From: Brasenia schreberi
Lineage: Eukaryota > Streptophyta > Magnoliopsida > Nymphaeales > Cabombaceae
DNA length: 64,000 nt
Assembly: GCA_036023115.1 (NCBI GenBank)
Contig: JAYKKT010000049.1
Span: 62,001 to 126,000, forward strand
Reading direction: 5' to 3'
A program made the translations under genes and the position numbers. Below, piece after piece: positions 1 to 10,983 of the stretch (its first letter is position 1; every line of letters begins with the position of its first letter). The notes under the pieces were generated by a model that saw nothing but the letters and a program-made list of their open reading frames with translations, had not been told where the DNA came from and did no database searches.

Positions 1-2
1 TG

Positions 3-890
3 AAAAAGCTCAAGGTCCTCACTGTGTCATCCTGCAAGGGGATGACTAACATTTGTCTTGAAGCTCTTGGCCTTGGCTGCCCTGTTCTGAAACATTTTCA
101 TCTTCGAAGGTGCTTTTTTCTTTCAGATAGTGGGTTGAGAGCATTTGGCCAAGCTGCCGGTGCACTGGAGAGTTTACAGCTAGAAGAGTGCAACAGCATC
201 ACTCAGATTGGTGTCTTGAGCTTTCTCAGTGACTGCAAGGACAATCTGAAGACCCTTGGTCTGGTGAAATGCATGGGGATCAAGGATCTCAATGAGGGGT
301 TGGTTCCCCTGCCTTCATGTGTTTCGTTGCGCTCGCTGACAATCCGGAATTGCCCTGGTTTCAGCAACCATGGCGTGTGCATCATCGGCAAACTTTGCCC
401 CCAGTTGCAGCATGTTGATTTCAGTGGCCTGGAAGATGTTTGTGATTCGGGTCTTCTGTCTCTAGCGAAGAACTGCAAAGCCGGCCTGGTGAAGGTTAAC
501 CTAAGCGGGTGTGTGAACCTCACCGACAACGGGATCAGCCCTCTGGTTATGTTTCATGGGGAGCACCTGCAAACGCTGAACCTTAGTGGTTGCAAGAGGG
601 TGACTGATCAGGGTCTCAAGGCCATCCTTGCTTATTGCCCATTTCTTCAGGAGCTGGATGTGTCCCATTGTTCGGTCACTGATCATGGGATCAAATGCAA
701 GAGGGAGTTGCCGGAGTTGCAGATCCTCTCACTCTCTGGCTGCTCTCAGGTGTCCGAGAAGGGCTTGACGTACTTAGGGAGTCTGAGCGGTTCTCTTCTC
801 GGCCTGAATCTTCAGAACTGCAACCTGATCAGCAGCAAGGCAGTGGGGTGGTTTGGGGAGCAAATGTGGAGGTGTGACATCCTCTCTTGA
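3..890 (+). CDS. EBF1/2-like: EIN3-binding F-box protein (EBF1/EBF2 type), C-terminal LRR part; 5' end outside window
   Basis: EBF1 and EBF2 are the F-box subunits of an SCF ubiquitin ligase that marks the nuclear transcription factors EIN3 and EIL1 for degradation, which restrains ethylene responses. The visible 295 codons are a run of about eleven cysteine-containing leucine-rich repeats of roughly 26 residues, with signatures such as LKTLGLVKCMGIKD, LVKVNLSGCVNLTDNGI and LQTLNLSGCKRVTDQGL. The end, ISSKAVGWFGEQMWRCDILS, resembles the EBF C-terminus. The frame is open to the window edge, so this is a partial gene. The F-box and first LRRs, in an upstream exon or the same one, lie outside. 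The GTG at 24 is an internal valine, not a start. Coding GC is clearly higher than in the surrounding DNA. Other F-box/LRR proteins (FBL family) share the fold, but the C-terminus favours EBF. There are no frameshifts or internal stops. Confidence 0.9.
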   Translation, partial: KKLKVLTVSSCKGMTNICLEALGLGCPVLKHFHLRRCFFLSDSGLRAFGQAAGALESLQLEECNSITQIGVLSFLSDCKDNLKTLGLVKCMGIKDLNEGLVPLPSCVSLRSLTIRNCPGFSNHGVCIIGKLCPQLQHVDFSGLEDVCDSGLLSLAKNCKAGLVKVNLSGCVNLTDNGISPLVMFHGEHLQTLNLSGCKRVTDQGLKAILAYCPFLQELDVSHCSVTDHGIKCKRELPELQILSLSGCSQVSEKGLTYLGSLSGSLLGLNLQNCNLISSKAVGWFGEQMWRCDILS

Positions 891-1795
891 TCTGGTGAAG
901 ATCATACTGGTGGACGAAACTATCCGGTCGATCTAGTCTATCTTTCTAGGGGGTTTCTATGCAGTTCGTCCTGGTCGCCACCACCTTAGCCTATCACATA
1001 TTTCTCTGTTCACGTTTTTGGGCTCTATTTTTCGTTCAGTGATGAGCCTTTACGATAGGAGAAGTAGGAGCGAGGGAAAGACCATCCTTGTTTTTTGAGG
1101 ATTCTCTTCTCCGAATGTTTTTGCAGGTTCATCTTTCCTGTTAGTTTGAGAGAGAACCTGTTTCAATCTTTAGGCATCCATTACATTTGGTTGCTTGGAC
1201 AGAGGAGCTTCCTTGTGACACTCGCTATGGTTCTTTCTTCCTTTTCTTTCCTTTTCAAATTAGGTGTTAATCTTTTGTGTTTTTCACGCAGACCCAGTGT
1301 TTAGCCATGAATCTCTTGCTTTGGTCATGGCCTCTCCTATAGGTGAAAGGAGTCTGTCTCTTAGTTATCATGGTGTAGGCTATACAAGTGGTTCTCCATG
1401 GTGGGTGAGGTAAGGCGATGTGTTTTGTAGCTCAGTTCGGTTGGTGGCCTATCCTTTTTCTCATGAGGATAAGTGCTTTGGTGATGGATTGGCAGCGGCA
1501 GCCGCAGCACCTTGTTGGTGTCTGCCTTGACAACCACTGTTTCTCTTCATTCCGAAGCCAAAACTTATGTTTTTCAGGCTGCTCTACTGTAAGAGCTGTA
1601 TACAGTACATGATATGTTAATGCAGTTTGTTTTAGCGTATGAACTCTCTCTCTCTCTCTCTTATATATATCGAAAACATTTTGTGCACTCAATGTTGCTG
1701 CTGTGAACACCGATCATGTATGGTTGATTTGCTTTGCTATAACTCTTATTTACAGAGATGTGACTTTGGTCATTGAATAAAAAAAGATAAAGTGC
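891..1795 (+). promoter_or_regulatory. Long 3'UTR of the EBF gene with repeated U-tracts
   Basis: The stop codon is followed by about 0.9 kb without a convincing ORF, up to a canonical AATAAA. Many U-rich runs are visible: T6 at 1091-1096, T5 at 1118-1122, a pyrimidine run at about 1231-1257, TCTTTTGTGTTTTTC near 1271-1285, and further runs near 1450 and 1570. In Arabidopsis the EBF1/2 3'UTRs carry poly-U motifs through which EIN2 represses EBF translation in the cytoplasm. That the same control acts here is inferred from gene identity and tract content. A (CT)n/(TA)n microsatellite lies at about 1643-1670. Confidence 0.6.
1776..1781 (+). terminator. Candidate polyadenylation signal AATAAA of the EBF gene
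   Basis: This is a canonical AATAAA hexamer in an A-rich stretch about 885 bases after the EBF stop codon. Beyond it the sequence turns into low-complexity AT-rich DNA. No cleavage site can be read directly. Confidence 0.5.
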
Positions 1796-2680
1796 ATTTT
1801 AATATTGAAACTCATAATTCCATGCATTGTCTTAAAAATATACTCGTGCAGGCGCGGTCCAGATTACCTAACGTACTATCTGGATCAGATATTATATGTT
1901 GAGAAAATTATCACTATTGATTTCAATTTTTTTAGAATTAAATTTATTTTTCAGAGAATATCATTCTGTGTGCAAATTTTAAATTTATATCTGAAAAGTA
2001 TTTTTTCGTATGCAAATTCTATCTCGACGTTAGATTTATAGAAGCACCTCACTATATAAAACCACTATTCTGGCAATCGCAATTATCTTAAACATCTGAT
2101 ATTTATGATATTTGGAAACTCTTTCTTGCCTTCTGAAATTGAAAGGGAAAAAGAAAATGAATGAATTGTGATCGACCTCGTCTCCTAGGGAAGGGCAAGA
2201 ATCTCAACAGCGTCTGGGGTCATCGCTGCCGACACCTTCTGCGGTGGTTCAAATATCCCATTCTCAATATATATATATATATATATATATTAGTGGAAGC
2301 CATGTGCTCTTGTTTCCTGCCCCATCCTCCTGACCTGCCTCACAGAGAACCTCTCCTGGCATCCACATTTGTAAGCATCTTGGAAGCCAGCGGGAAAAGG
2401 TTTGCATCTCTCTCACATACACAAAAGTATCTCCATCTTGGGAGCCAGTGGACATGCTCAATCGTTTGATTTACATGATTAATATTAAATTTTAATTAAA
2501 AATATTATTTTAATTTTTGTTTTATATAAATGTTTTTTATTTTATCATTTCTATCATTTATTGCAAAAATTTACCATCTTAGATAATAAAGTAGATTTGA
2601 ATACAGATGAGGCTTCCTGCACCTCTATATATGTGTGTTTGTATTTGTTTGTGTATATATAAGAATATGAGTGTATTTTG
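1796..2680. other. Intergenic DNA, no gene recognised
   Basis: AT-rich DNA downstream of the EBF gene. It contains a perfect (TA)n run at 2267-2291. A more GC-rich patch (about 2170-2460) gives an open frame interrupted by the TA run. Its product matches nothing I recognise, and part of it is dinucleotide-derived (IYIYIY). Confidence 0.5.
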
Positions 2681-3002
2681 CTTTGTCCCTTACATTTAAT
2701 AAGGAGAGAGGCGAGGGAGCGGGGTAACCGTTAAGCAGCAACTTCCTGAAATCTCTCTTCCTATCTCTTCATTTTTCTTGAAGAGTAGAAGACCATCAAT
2801 ATAAAGAAAAAAGGAGATTTTTAAAGTACAGTGTCAATGCTTTGTCTCTTACATTTAATACGGAGAGAGGTCAGGGAGCCGGGTGACCGTTAAGCTGCCT
2901 ACTGATCGACTTCATGCAGTCTCTCTTTCTCTTCTTATCTCTTCATTTTCTTTAAAGAGTAGGAGACCATCAATATAAAGAAAAAAAGAGATTTTTAAAG
3001 TA
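2681..3002. repeat. Two-copy tandem duplication, period about 159 bp
   Basis: Copy 1 (2681-2828) and copy 2 (2840-3002) both run from CTTTGTC(C/T)CTTACATTTAAT, through a GAGAGAGG...GGGAGC motif and CCATCAATATAAAGAAAAAA, to GATTTTTAAAGTA. They differ by scattered substitutions and a small insertion in copy 2. This is an old local duplication with no coding content. A weak, partial third copy may follow to about 3110. Confidence 0.75.
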
Positions 3003-6000
3003 ATGAGAGGAAGTTTGGTACTCTATGTCTCTTTGTATTCTCTTCTTGTATCTCTCTCCCTCTCTTTTCTTTTAAGGTGAAAGTAGAAGAGCATAAATTG
3101 ATGATTGAAGTGATTTTGTGTGTGTAAAAAAAAATTCTACTTAAAGGATTTTTGGCTAGTGTTCATGTGCCAAATAATAATCAAGACGAAGTGTTCCTTT
3201 CAGTGGTCAGCTACTATTTCAGGTAGTGCATTTGGAAGGTGTTTCCCATCATTGTTTTGTTCTCGTGTTTTCTTATACTAGTTTTTCATTTTGAGGGTTT
3301 CTTGTTTCTTTGTTTGTATTGCTTTTTAATTGTATGAAGTCACCTCTTCATGAATGAAGTTCCTCCTTTTTGGTGGAAAGAGAAAGCTACGCCGATGTCA
3401 GGTAAGTCACCCAGAGTTAATAGGTGTTCTCCCTAGCTAACGAAAAGTGGTCATCTAAGGAATTTAGACGTAATGGAATGACACAACTGTAATGTGGTAA
3501 TAACAGCTGAAACTAACAAGAATTAGGAAAAATGTTGTTTCGGAAACTCGTCGTAGTGATAAAAGATGATCAATAACACCGTTACCCTTTGATATGAGTG
3601 GCCATTGGCTGTAATGATCTGGATTTCACTAAGATGATATTTACATTCTCTCTCTACATATATATATATATAAGATTGATAGAACGAAATATATACTCCT
3701 AAATGTAGACTATTAGTTCACCCTTGATAGGTCATCAAAGTGGAAGGATAACACCTTGTGAGATTAATGATCAACGTGTAGCAAAAAAATATCACTTTCA
3801 CCAATAAAGGAGGATTTTGGGGTTATGGCCTTCGAGGGTAGTGATGGAACAAGGATACGGAGGGTGAATGACAGTTGGCTTGAAATCCGGTCGAAAGAAG
3901 AAAATTGGTTAATGGAGAAAAGAAGACGATCACATATCTATTCTGATGCACGGCATTCAATTCTCTCGGACCAGACGGCAACGTATACCTTTACTTTTTT
4001 ATGGAGAGAGAAAGAGAGAGGGGTAAAGGGCGACAATGACAATGGCGAAAAGGTGGTCACCGGCCTGCCGATTCTGGTACACGTCTCGGTGGTGGAAAGC
4101 TTTCCGCCGTTGCTGCTGCGTGACGACCTTCATCACAAGTTAACATCATTAGCTTTGTTAGGGACAAACACATATGCATGTACAATTGCCCTTTGAAGCA
4201 CAGCAAGGGTTAACCATGTTTCTGCCGTTCATCTCGCAACACGGAGGCGTCAAATTTGAGGTGTCAACTCGCTAACTTCTTTGTTACGAGTTGGCAGATT
4301 GATTGTTTCCCAAAATCTGTCATTTGTACTCGTAGAGTATGTGGCTCAAAAATTTATTCCCACCTTCTTTCAAGATTTTAAAAACTGCAATTTCAAAAAA
4401 TAAGGATGAATTCCGTGTAATTTTGGAAGATTTTCAAAATGCAAGAGGGCGAGTCTCACCTTTAATTTTGAAAAATAGGGGAGACGGCACAAAATGGGTC
4501 TTACTGAAGGCTAATCTTTTTTACTAAAGACACGCTCCTTACGCTTTGAAAATTCTCATATTATTCTCACTATTCAAACTATATTTTTTTCTCTTTAATA
4601 CTCGCGCACCTTGCACGTTTCTCTTATATAATAAAGGAGACACACCTTCCGTGTATCTCTTACATAAAAGAGATGCATAAACTGCGTGTTTCTCTTACAT
4701 TAGAAACAGATGGGTGTCTGCACGAGATGCACTTTGATATTTCAACTTTTTTTTAGAGTGGAAAAGAGAGGTGCAGAGGGGAGTTAGATAATAATGGGCT
4801 CCAATGATAGAGAGAATAGAGAGAGGCGGGGAAGGATGACCGGCCGATGCGGATAATAAGAGGAGAGAAACAAAGGAGTGATGGGACGAATCCCCGTATC
4901 AAAAGAGAGAAGATGAAAAAGGAGAAAATGGAAAACAAAAATACTATCTCAGTCATTTGGAGATTGCATTATGTACAAAATAACACAACCTTTAGCCACT
5001 AAGATTAGATTTGTGCAAACCTTTTTATCAATACTTAATCTGATGTAGTCTATATTACTTTAACCTCCCCTTTTTTATGGAGTATATCTAATCTTGCTAA
5101 ACTGTATAAGGAAAAAAAAAGTTGACATATGGGCTACATGATAGATAGGCATGACTATACTTATATATAATTGGATGATACTCATATTAACATTTACAGG
5201 CTCATTTTCATCTATTGTTTTTATTATATGAAACCAATAAAAATAAATTTTTTAATATCTTCTAAAAATTTTGAGATTATACTCGTCCCACCCACAAACA
5301 TTGTGAGTTGAGAGGTGTCCAAGATTCATTTGTACATAACATGATGGATTTTACGGGCGAACTTTATTGGAGAGTGTGTTGCAGGTGACAGTTTGTTGTT
5401 ATTTTCTGAAATAGAGGACCTTTTTCTCTTTATGGTACACAGTGTACGACATTTTGGAATGAGTACTTCGCGTACGCTGGTTCACTGAACTAGACGAGCC
5501 TATCGTACCTGTTTCATTTGCTGTGGTGGAAAGTCGAAAGGTGGTGAGGGTACGATTGGGTGAGGGACACTGGCTTCGGTACGACATAACTGGTCTCATC
5601 CATCCGTATTCTCTGCGCAAAAAAAATGAAAGAAAAAGAAAGAAAGAAAACATTATACCAAGTGAGTCGAATTCAATGTTGAATCCCTTGATTTTGTGCC
5701 CACTGCCAGCACCTTTCACGTGATTCATGGTCCATGGGTAATTCTGCGAAAGAGATTCAGATCCTCAATGCGTTCTTGACTGGTTCCGGTCAGGTGGGTG
5801 GACTAGGCCCCCGACGATCGGTTTTTCGAGGATTGAATTAATGGCGGAACCAGAGTTTGTAAGCCTCACCTTTCTTTGACATTAGTGGTTGATGTTTGTG
5901 GAGTCTTGGCCATCCAACGTTATCGCTAATTTTCTCGAGTTTATTGGCAAGCTCAGTTCGTTTAAAGTCCTGCCTCTTGTTAGCAGCCATGGCTCAACTC

Positions 6001-6950
6001 AAGCGAAACCCCTAGTGGACTAAAAAAAATGTTATAAATGTTTAAACTTTTTTTTGTCCTTGATTGATGATATAACAACTTTAAAATTTGGCACCTAAGG
6101 TGGGGGGTGCCTTAGGGGCCTAAGTATTACACCCGTCCTCTCGACTGTTTTAGTTTCTCGAGCAACAAACCAGACCAAAATATATTTAATCCCTGCACAT
6201 GATTCACCAAATTATATTTAAACTTCTGTGGAAGTGTAAATGGTACATCGATCTAGTTTTTGTACACACACGCATAGAGATTCGCCGAAGCACATCAAGA
6301 GCCAAACATGTCTTTCCTAGCATCTCTTACTCATATACTCGTGCTTTTTATGCAGTTTTATCGTGCTCAAAAACATATTGTCCAAATAACTAAGAGTTCA
6401 GATATATCTCAAATACAGGTAAATATTTATATGGATATCATTATCATGAGCATTCACTTGTGCGGATTTTTCGTATTAAATACATGCTTTCTAGCACAAC
6501 AAATCTTGCTCTTGTGCCTGTTTTTAGCATGACATCTATTCCACTCTTGTCCATTATATGGTTTTACGATGTCAAATATGTCCGTTCTTGCATAACCAAG
6601 AGCTTACATATCTTAATGTATGTGTCACACAAGCAGAAGAAGCTCTACCACTCTAACAAGGGATTCACCAATATAGATATCACTCTTTTAACTTCAAACA
6701 TGTTGATGGAGATAACCATATGCCTTGCTTTGTGCAAAAATGCAAGTCATGGCTAAAAAACATAGATCCAATCATAGGGCAACTCAATAGACTTCAATTT
6801 CTTGCTGAACTCTCAACCTAAATCTACTCATTCCATGTTCTCACAAACTCAACTCTCATAAGGTTACGACTCATCCCTTTAGAAAGACAAGGATTGAACT
6901 TCATGTCATTAGTATACCCACTTTGAATCTCTTCTAAAACATTCTCGAAG
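3003..6950. other. Intergenic DNA, no gene recognised
   Basis: Mostly AT-rich. The best open frame is at 3825-4196 (+; 123 codons from an ATG, ending YACTIAL), in a locally GC-richer patch. It matches no family I recognise and could be chance. Another frame pair at 5399-5728 (both strands open) is also unrecognised. A (TA)n run occurs near 3657-3672. The stretch at 4610-4720 repeats TTTCTCTTA(C/T)AT several times, each followed by a short purine run, and looks like a degenerate minisatellite. Confidence 0.4.
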
Positions 6951-7010
6951 GTTTGAACTTTTAACTTTGATCATTGAACTTTGAACTTTGAACTTAGGTT
7001 TGAACTTGAA
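6951..7010. repeat. Short tandem repeat based on TTGAACTT
   Basis: Repeated (T)TTGAACTT units occur here and again, more loosely, to about 7210 (GAACTTGAACTT). A 15-base duplicate ATTTTGGAGCTTTTT lies between (about 7057 and 7091). This is simple sequence with no coding signal. Confidence 0.6.
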
Positions 7011-8030
7011 TTTTTCTTTTCTTTTGATTTGGAGATTTTATCTTTATTGGAGGCACTTATTTTGGAGCTTTTTCCTTGGGAGATAGCTCATTTTGGAGCT
7101 TTTTAGGGGAAGAGAGCCTTTGGCTCAACTTTCTCTATGGGGCTCTACATATCTTTGTTAAGGGAAATAACTTGAACTTTGTATTGAACTTGAACTTGAT
7201 TAGAACTTAAAACTTGTTTTCTTTCTGGTCCTTGTACTTTTAAGGGTTACAACAATTCCATCATCTATTATTCTAGACTCTTTTTTTCAAACTACAACCC
7301 GTTTTCTCTCTTTGTTCATGACATACTCACTCTACGAAATCCATTTTCACAAGGCTTTTCCCACTTCCTGAACATAAAGAAAGGAAAATTTCATTGTCTT
7401 GTGTTAGCTGAATGCATAATCTATGCTTCCAATAATAATCAATACTCTCGCATAAAGTAATAACATATATTATTCCATTAATATGCATGAAATATATGTA
7501 AGTCCTTTCAGTTTAAAACTTTAATATAAAAATTAGGATCTAGGAGAACTTCAGGCTCAACCATGAAATACAATATTTCACATAAATAACTTTATTTGAA
7601 TATTGATATTTCAGAAGAAGATCCAATATTTTAAGCATATACCTATGATGTATGTGAATTTTGGAAAATGATACATGAAAAAGATTGAAAGAAAATACTA
7701 CTACTTTTCTTTTTGGATTTTTCTTTTGAATTGTGATTTTTTTGAGATTTTCTACATAATAATATAAAAACATGATGAGTATTAAAAGACATAAATAACT
7801 ACCACTATAAAAACAATACATAACAAAGAACTCTTCTCATACAGAACATTGTAGAAGTAAATATAAGCATAGATAATTTATGTAAAGTTTTGTCAGGGGC
7901 AGAGTACTATTTGTGAGGTACCATTGAGTTAATGAATGAAACTTCTTTAAGGTTCTTCAATGTAATTACTTATGATAGTTGTTGCATAGAACTGAGGGAT
8001 CCTACTAAGCCAAGCATGAACTAATGCATC
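7011..8030. other. Intergenic DNA, no gene recognised
   Basis: AT-rich sequence without coding character. The longest open frame (7540-7821, minus strand) has a low-complexity, hydrophobic and lysine-rich composition typical of random AT-rich DNA. Confidence 0.4.
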
Positions 8031-8045
8031 TTCATGAACTAAATG

Positions 8046-8234
8046 CCAACTACTACCTACAACTACTGCTAAGCCTTTTCCCATACTAGATGGAGTTGAC
8101 TTTCTTTGTTTTTTGTAGAATCCATGTTAAGTCCGACAAAAATTTTATTTGACTGTCGAAAGCCTAACACAACCCTCCTCTTTTTTCCAGGCTTGAAACC
8201 GGCCATGCAAGGGTGATCCCTTACATAGGTGGAG
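8046..8234 (-). mobile_element. SINE-like miniature made of an RTE LINE 5' leader joined to its 3' terminus
   Basis: On the minus strand the insert begins with about 125 bases matching the RTE leader at 9083-9200 and 9791-9905 (ATGTAAGGGATCACCCTTGC..., GGAGG(A/G)(T/G)GTTGTGTTAGGC, ACATGGATT). It then passes, at a shared AACAAAGAA, into the RTE 3' end seen at about 20600-20660 (TCTAGTATGGGAAAAGGCTTAG) with a degenerate GTT-type tail. Everything coding is missing. It is flanked by a perfect 15-bp direct repeat, TTCATGAACTAAATG, at 8031-8045 and 8235-8249. That is the target-site duplication of a single retroposition event, so the short form itself was inserted. It was presumably mobilised by RTE enzymes supplied in trans (inference). 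Confidence 0.8.
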
Positions 8235-8249
8235 TTCATGAACTAAATG

Positions 8250-8596
8250 ACAAATTTGCCATAATTTAGTGTCATATATATAAATAAGATATATATTCAT
8301 TATAGTATACGAGATTTACATAATCATCCATTTTCTATTATAGAGTAATAGACTATTGAGAAAGATCCCTTATTATACCTTCTAGAGCTATCATTTGATT
8401 TCATATGGATGAAGTTGGGGTAAGTTGATCGTAGGAATTATTATGAACTCTCTCCTTGTCCCTTACTATACTCCATGTTGTCCTTATTATAGATTTTCAT
8501 CTCATAAGATTACTTTATAGATTGGAACACTTGTATGCATGTTCAAGGTTGTCCCTATAAAAAAAATATAATTCTTACAACATGCATCTATTTTAA
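8250..8596. other. Intergenic DNA, no gene recognised
   Basis: AT-rich spacer between the RTE miniature and the 708-bp tandem duplication. No open frame or repeat structure of note. Confidence 0.4.
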
Positions 8597-10001
8597 TATA
8601 GTTTATACTCAAATAAGCAATTAACTTATTTGCATCATATTAAAGTTCAGGTATCAAATTGCTTGCTATAGAAACATCCTCAAACAGATTTTCAAAGGTC
8701 ATTGATGAACTTGTTCGATAACTTATGCATACATTTAATTTAAAATAAGTGCACGACAAGAAACAAGAGTGAGTATTTTTGACATCTTTGTCATAGTGGT
8801 ATAGTTGTATTTCCCATAATTTCTTCTATATTCCTCATAGTTTCACTATTGATACCTTGAACCTCTAGCATTAAGGGCCATAAGAATCTTGCATCATGTT
8901 TGTCATATCACCTATAACATTTTTAGTTACAACTACTCATTGTATTAGCTCACCATGAGAGTGCCATACTATATAGTACTTAAACTGGTCTCGCATAAGA
9001 TCATTTTCATCACTTCTTTATCAGAAGCCTTCTACTATCACACTTCTAATATAGGTAGTTATAGTAGAACTTTCATCAATTTCGCCCATGTAAGGGATCA
9101 CCCTTGCATTGCCGGTCCCAAGCCCGGATAAAGGAGGAGTGTTGTGTTAAGCTTCCGACAGCCAGCGTAAAACTTCGTCAGATTTTATAACATGGATTAC
9201 AAAATTTATGAGCATTACTTTGGGGTGTCCTCGCCTAGCGACGTGCTGTAGAGCCCGAATGCAGTAATAAGTAAGCAAGAGCCACTACATTTTCATCATA
9301 TTAACATAGTTTATACTCAAATAAGCAATTAACTTATTTGCATCATATTAAAGTTCACGTATCAAATTGCTTGCTATAGAAACATCCTCAAACAGATTTT
9401 AAGAGGCCATTGATGAACTTGTTCGATAACTTATGCATACATTTAATTTAAAATAAGTGCACGACAAGAAACAAGAGTAAGTATTTTTGACATCTTTGTT
9501 ACAATGGTATAGTTGTATTTCCCATAATTTCTTCTATATTCCTCATAGTTTCACTATTGATACCTTGAACCTCTAGCATTAAGGGCCTTAAGAATCTTGC
9601 ATCATGGTTGTCATATCACCTATAACATTTTTAGTTACAACTACTCATCGTATTAGCTCACCATGAGAGTGACATACTATATAGTACTTAAACCGGTCTC
9701 GCATAAGATCATTTTCATCACTTCTTTATCAAAAGTCTTCTACTATCACACTTCTAATATAGGTAGTTGTAGTAGAACTTTCATCAATTTCGCCCATGTA
9801 AGGGATCACCCTTGCATTGCCGGTCCCAAGCCCGGATAAAGGAGGAGGGTTGTGTTAGGCTTTTGACAGCCAGCGTAAAACTTCGTCGGATTTTATAACA
9901 TGGATTACAAAAATTATAAGCATTACTTTGGAGCATCCCCGCCTAGCGACATGCTGTATAACCCGAATGCAGTAATAAGTAAGCAAGGGTCACTACATTT
10001 T
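8597..10001. repeat. Tandem duplication, period about 708 bp, including an RTE leader
   Basis: Copy A (8597-9294) and copy B (9305-10001) are nearly identical, with only scattered single-base differences. Each starts at ATAGTTTATACTCAAATAAGC and contains about 490 bases of non-LINE DNA followed by about 200 bases of RTE LINE leader. Only copy B continues into the LINE body. The duplication therefore happened after a LINE had inserted, and its breakpoint lies inside the leader (ACTACATTTTC). High identity suggests it is relatively young. Confidence 0.85.
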
Positions 10002-10620
10002 CGCCCGAATGTAGTGAACCAATTGCAGAGAAGGTTCCCACATCATGGATGAGTGTGGGTAAAGAAGTTAGTCCCGCTATATTGCCGCCCGAATGTAGTG
10101 AATAATTTGCAGAGAGGGTCTCCGCATTTTAATTATGGACGGATGCGGGGGGTAAGGAAGCTAGTCCTAGATAATAAGATTTGTATTGGTTCTTGGAATA
10201 CCAGAACATTATCCGGTAAACTAATGGAGGTGGTAGATATTATGATTCGGAGAAAGATTCATATTCTATATTTACAAGAGACAAAATAGGTTGGAGAAAA
10301 AGCAAAGGAGATAGAGGATAAAAGTTTTAAATTATGGTACTCAGGTAAAGAAAATGTTCGAAACGGAGTTGGTATTATCATAAATAAAGATTTAAAGGAT
10401 AGTGTAGTAGACATACTTACGCACCCCAAGTAGGACTAGAAGATAGTATAAAGACAACTTTTTGGGAAAAGTTAGATAAGGTGATTCAAAAGATTCCACA
10501 AAGAGAGATAATTTGTTTAGGAGGAAACCTAAATGGACATGTTGGTAAAGAGGCATTATGATATCAAGGGATTCATGAAAACTTTGGTTTTGTTAGAGAC
10601 ACTTGGGTCTATAAGGAAAA
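9791..10620 (+). mobile_element. RTE-type LINE, 5' leader and apurinic-like endonuclease part; 3' part missing
   Basis: The leader (from about 9791) leads into an endonuclease reading frame recognisable as ICIGSWNTRTLSGK, HILYLQETK (catalytic glutamate), NGVGIIINKDLKD and IICLGGNLNGHVGKEA. Similar plant RTE proteins are often annotated as 'craniofacial development protein 2-like'. The frame is broken: a stop directly follows QETK, there is a frameshift near 10420, and a stop falls after KEAL. GDxN of the active site reads GGNLN, so the aspartate appears lost. Homology stops near 10620, before the reverse transcriptase. LINEs usually lose their 5' end, so loss of the 3' end points to later deletion. 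Confidence 0.85.
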
Positions 10621-10974
10621 TAATCCTTAGAGACATATACACACATTGGGTCATATTTTCTTTCATTACATTTGCAGATTAAATCTCTCAAATGGAATAT
10701 ATCCCCAAACACAATATATTATCAGTGTATCATATATTTCAACAAATATTGAAATAATTTCAAATTTCAAAACACTCACTATTCTCACTAGTTTACCAAA
10801 CTAACACATATGTCCCCACCTAGGTGTGCCATAGGATATGGCATGAGTTCTTTGTGAGACCACGGCCACTAATGAAGTATCCAACGAGTTCAAATCACCC
10901 GACATGACCATTCATAATTCATGTCTCCAAACAATGCCATTTGTGAGACCAACCAAGATAAGGGTGGCAATGCC
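10621..10974. other. Intergenic DNA, no gene recognised
   Basis: AT-rich DNA between the truncated RTE and the Mutator-like element. No recognisable coding or repeat structure. Confidence 0.4.
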
Positions 10975-10983
10975 ATGTTGACT

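Noticed and set aside
24..26. Translation start of the first gene at a GTG
   Set aside because: The frame continues open to the window edge and the LRR pattern extends upstream, so this is an internal valine of a truncated gene.
3825..4196. Possible 123-codon gene
   Set aside because: No recognisable domain, no supporting promoter or splice signals, and its length is within reach of chance in this locally GC-richer patch.
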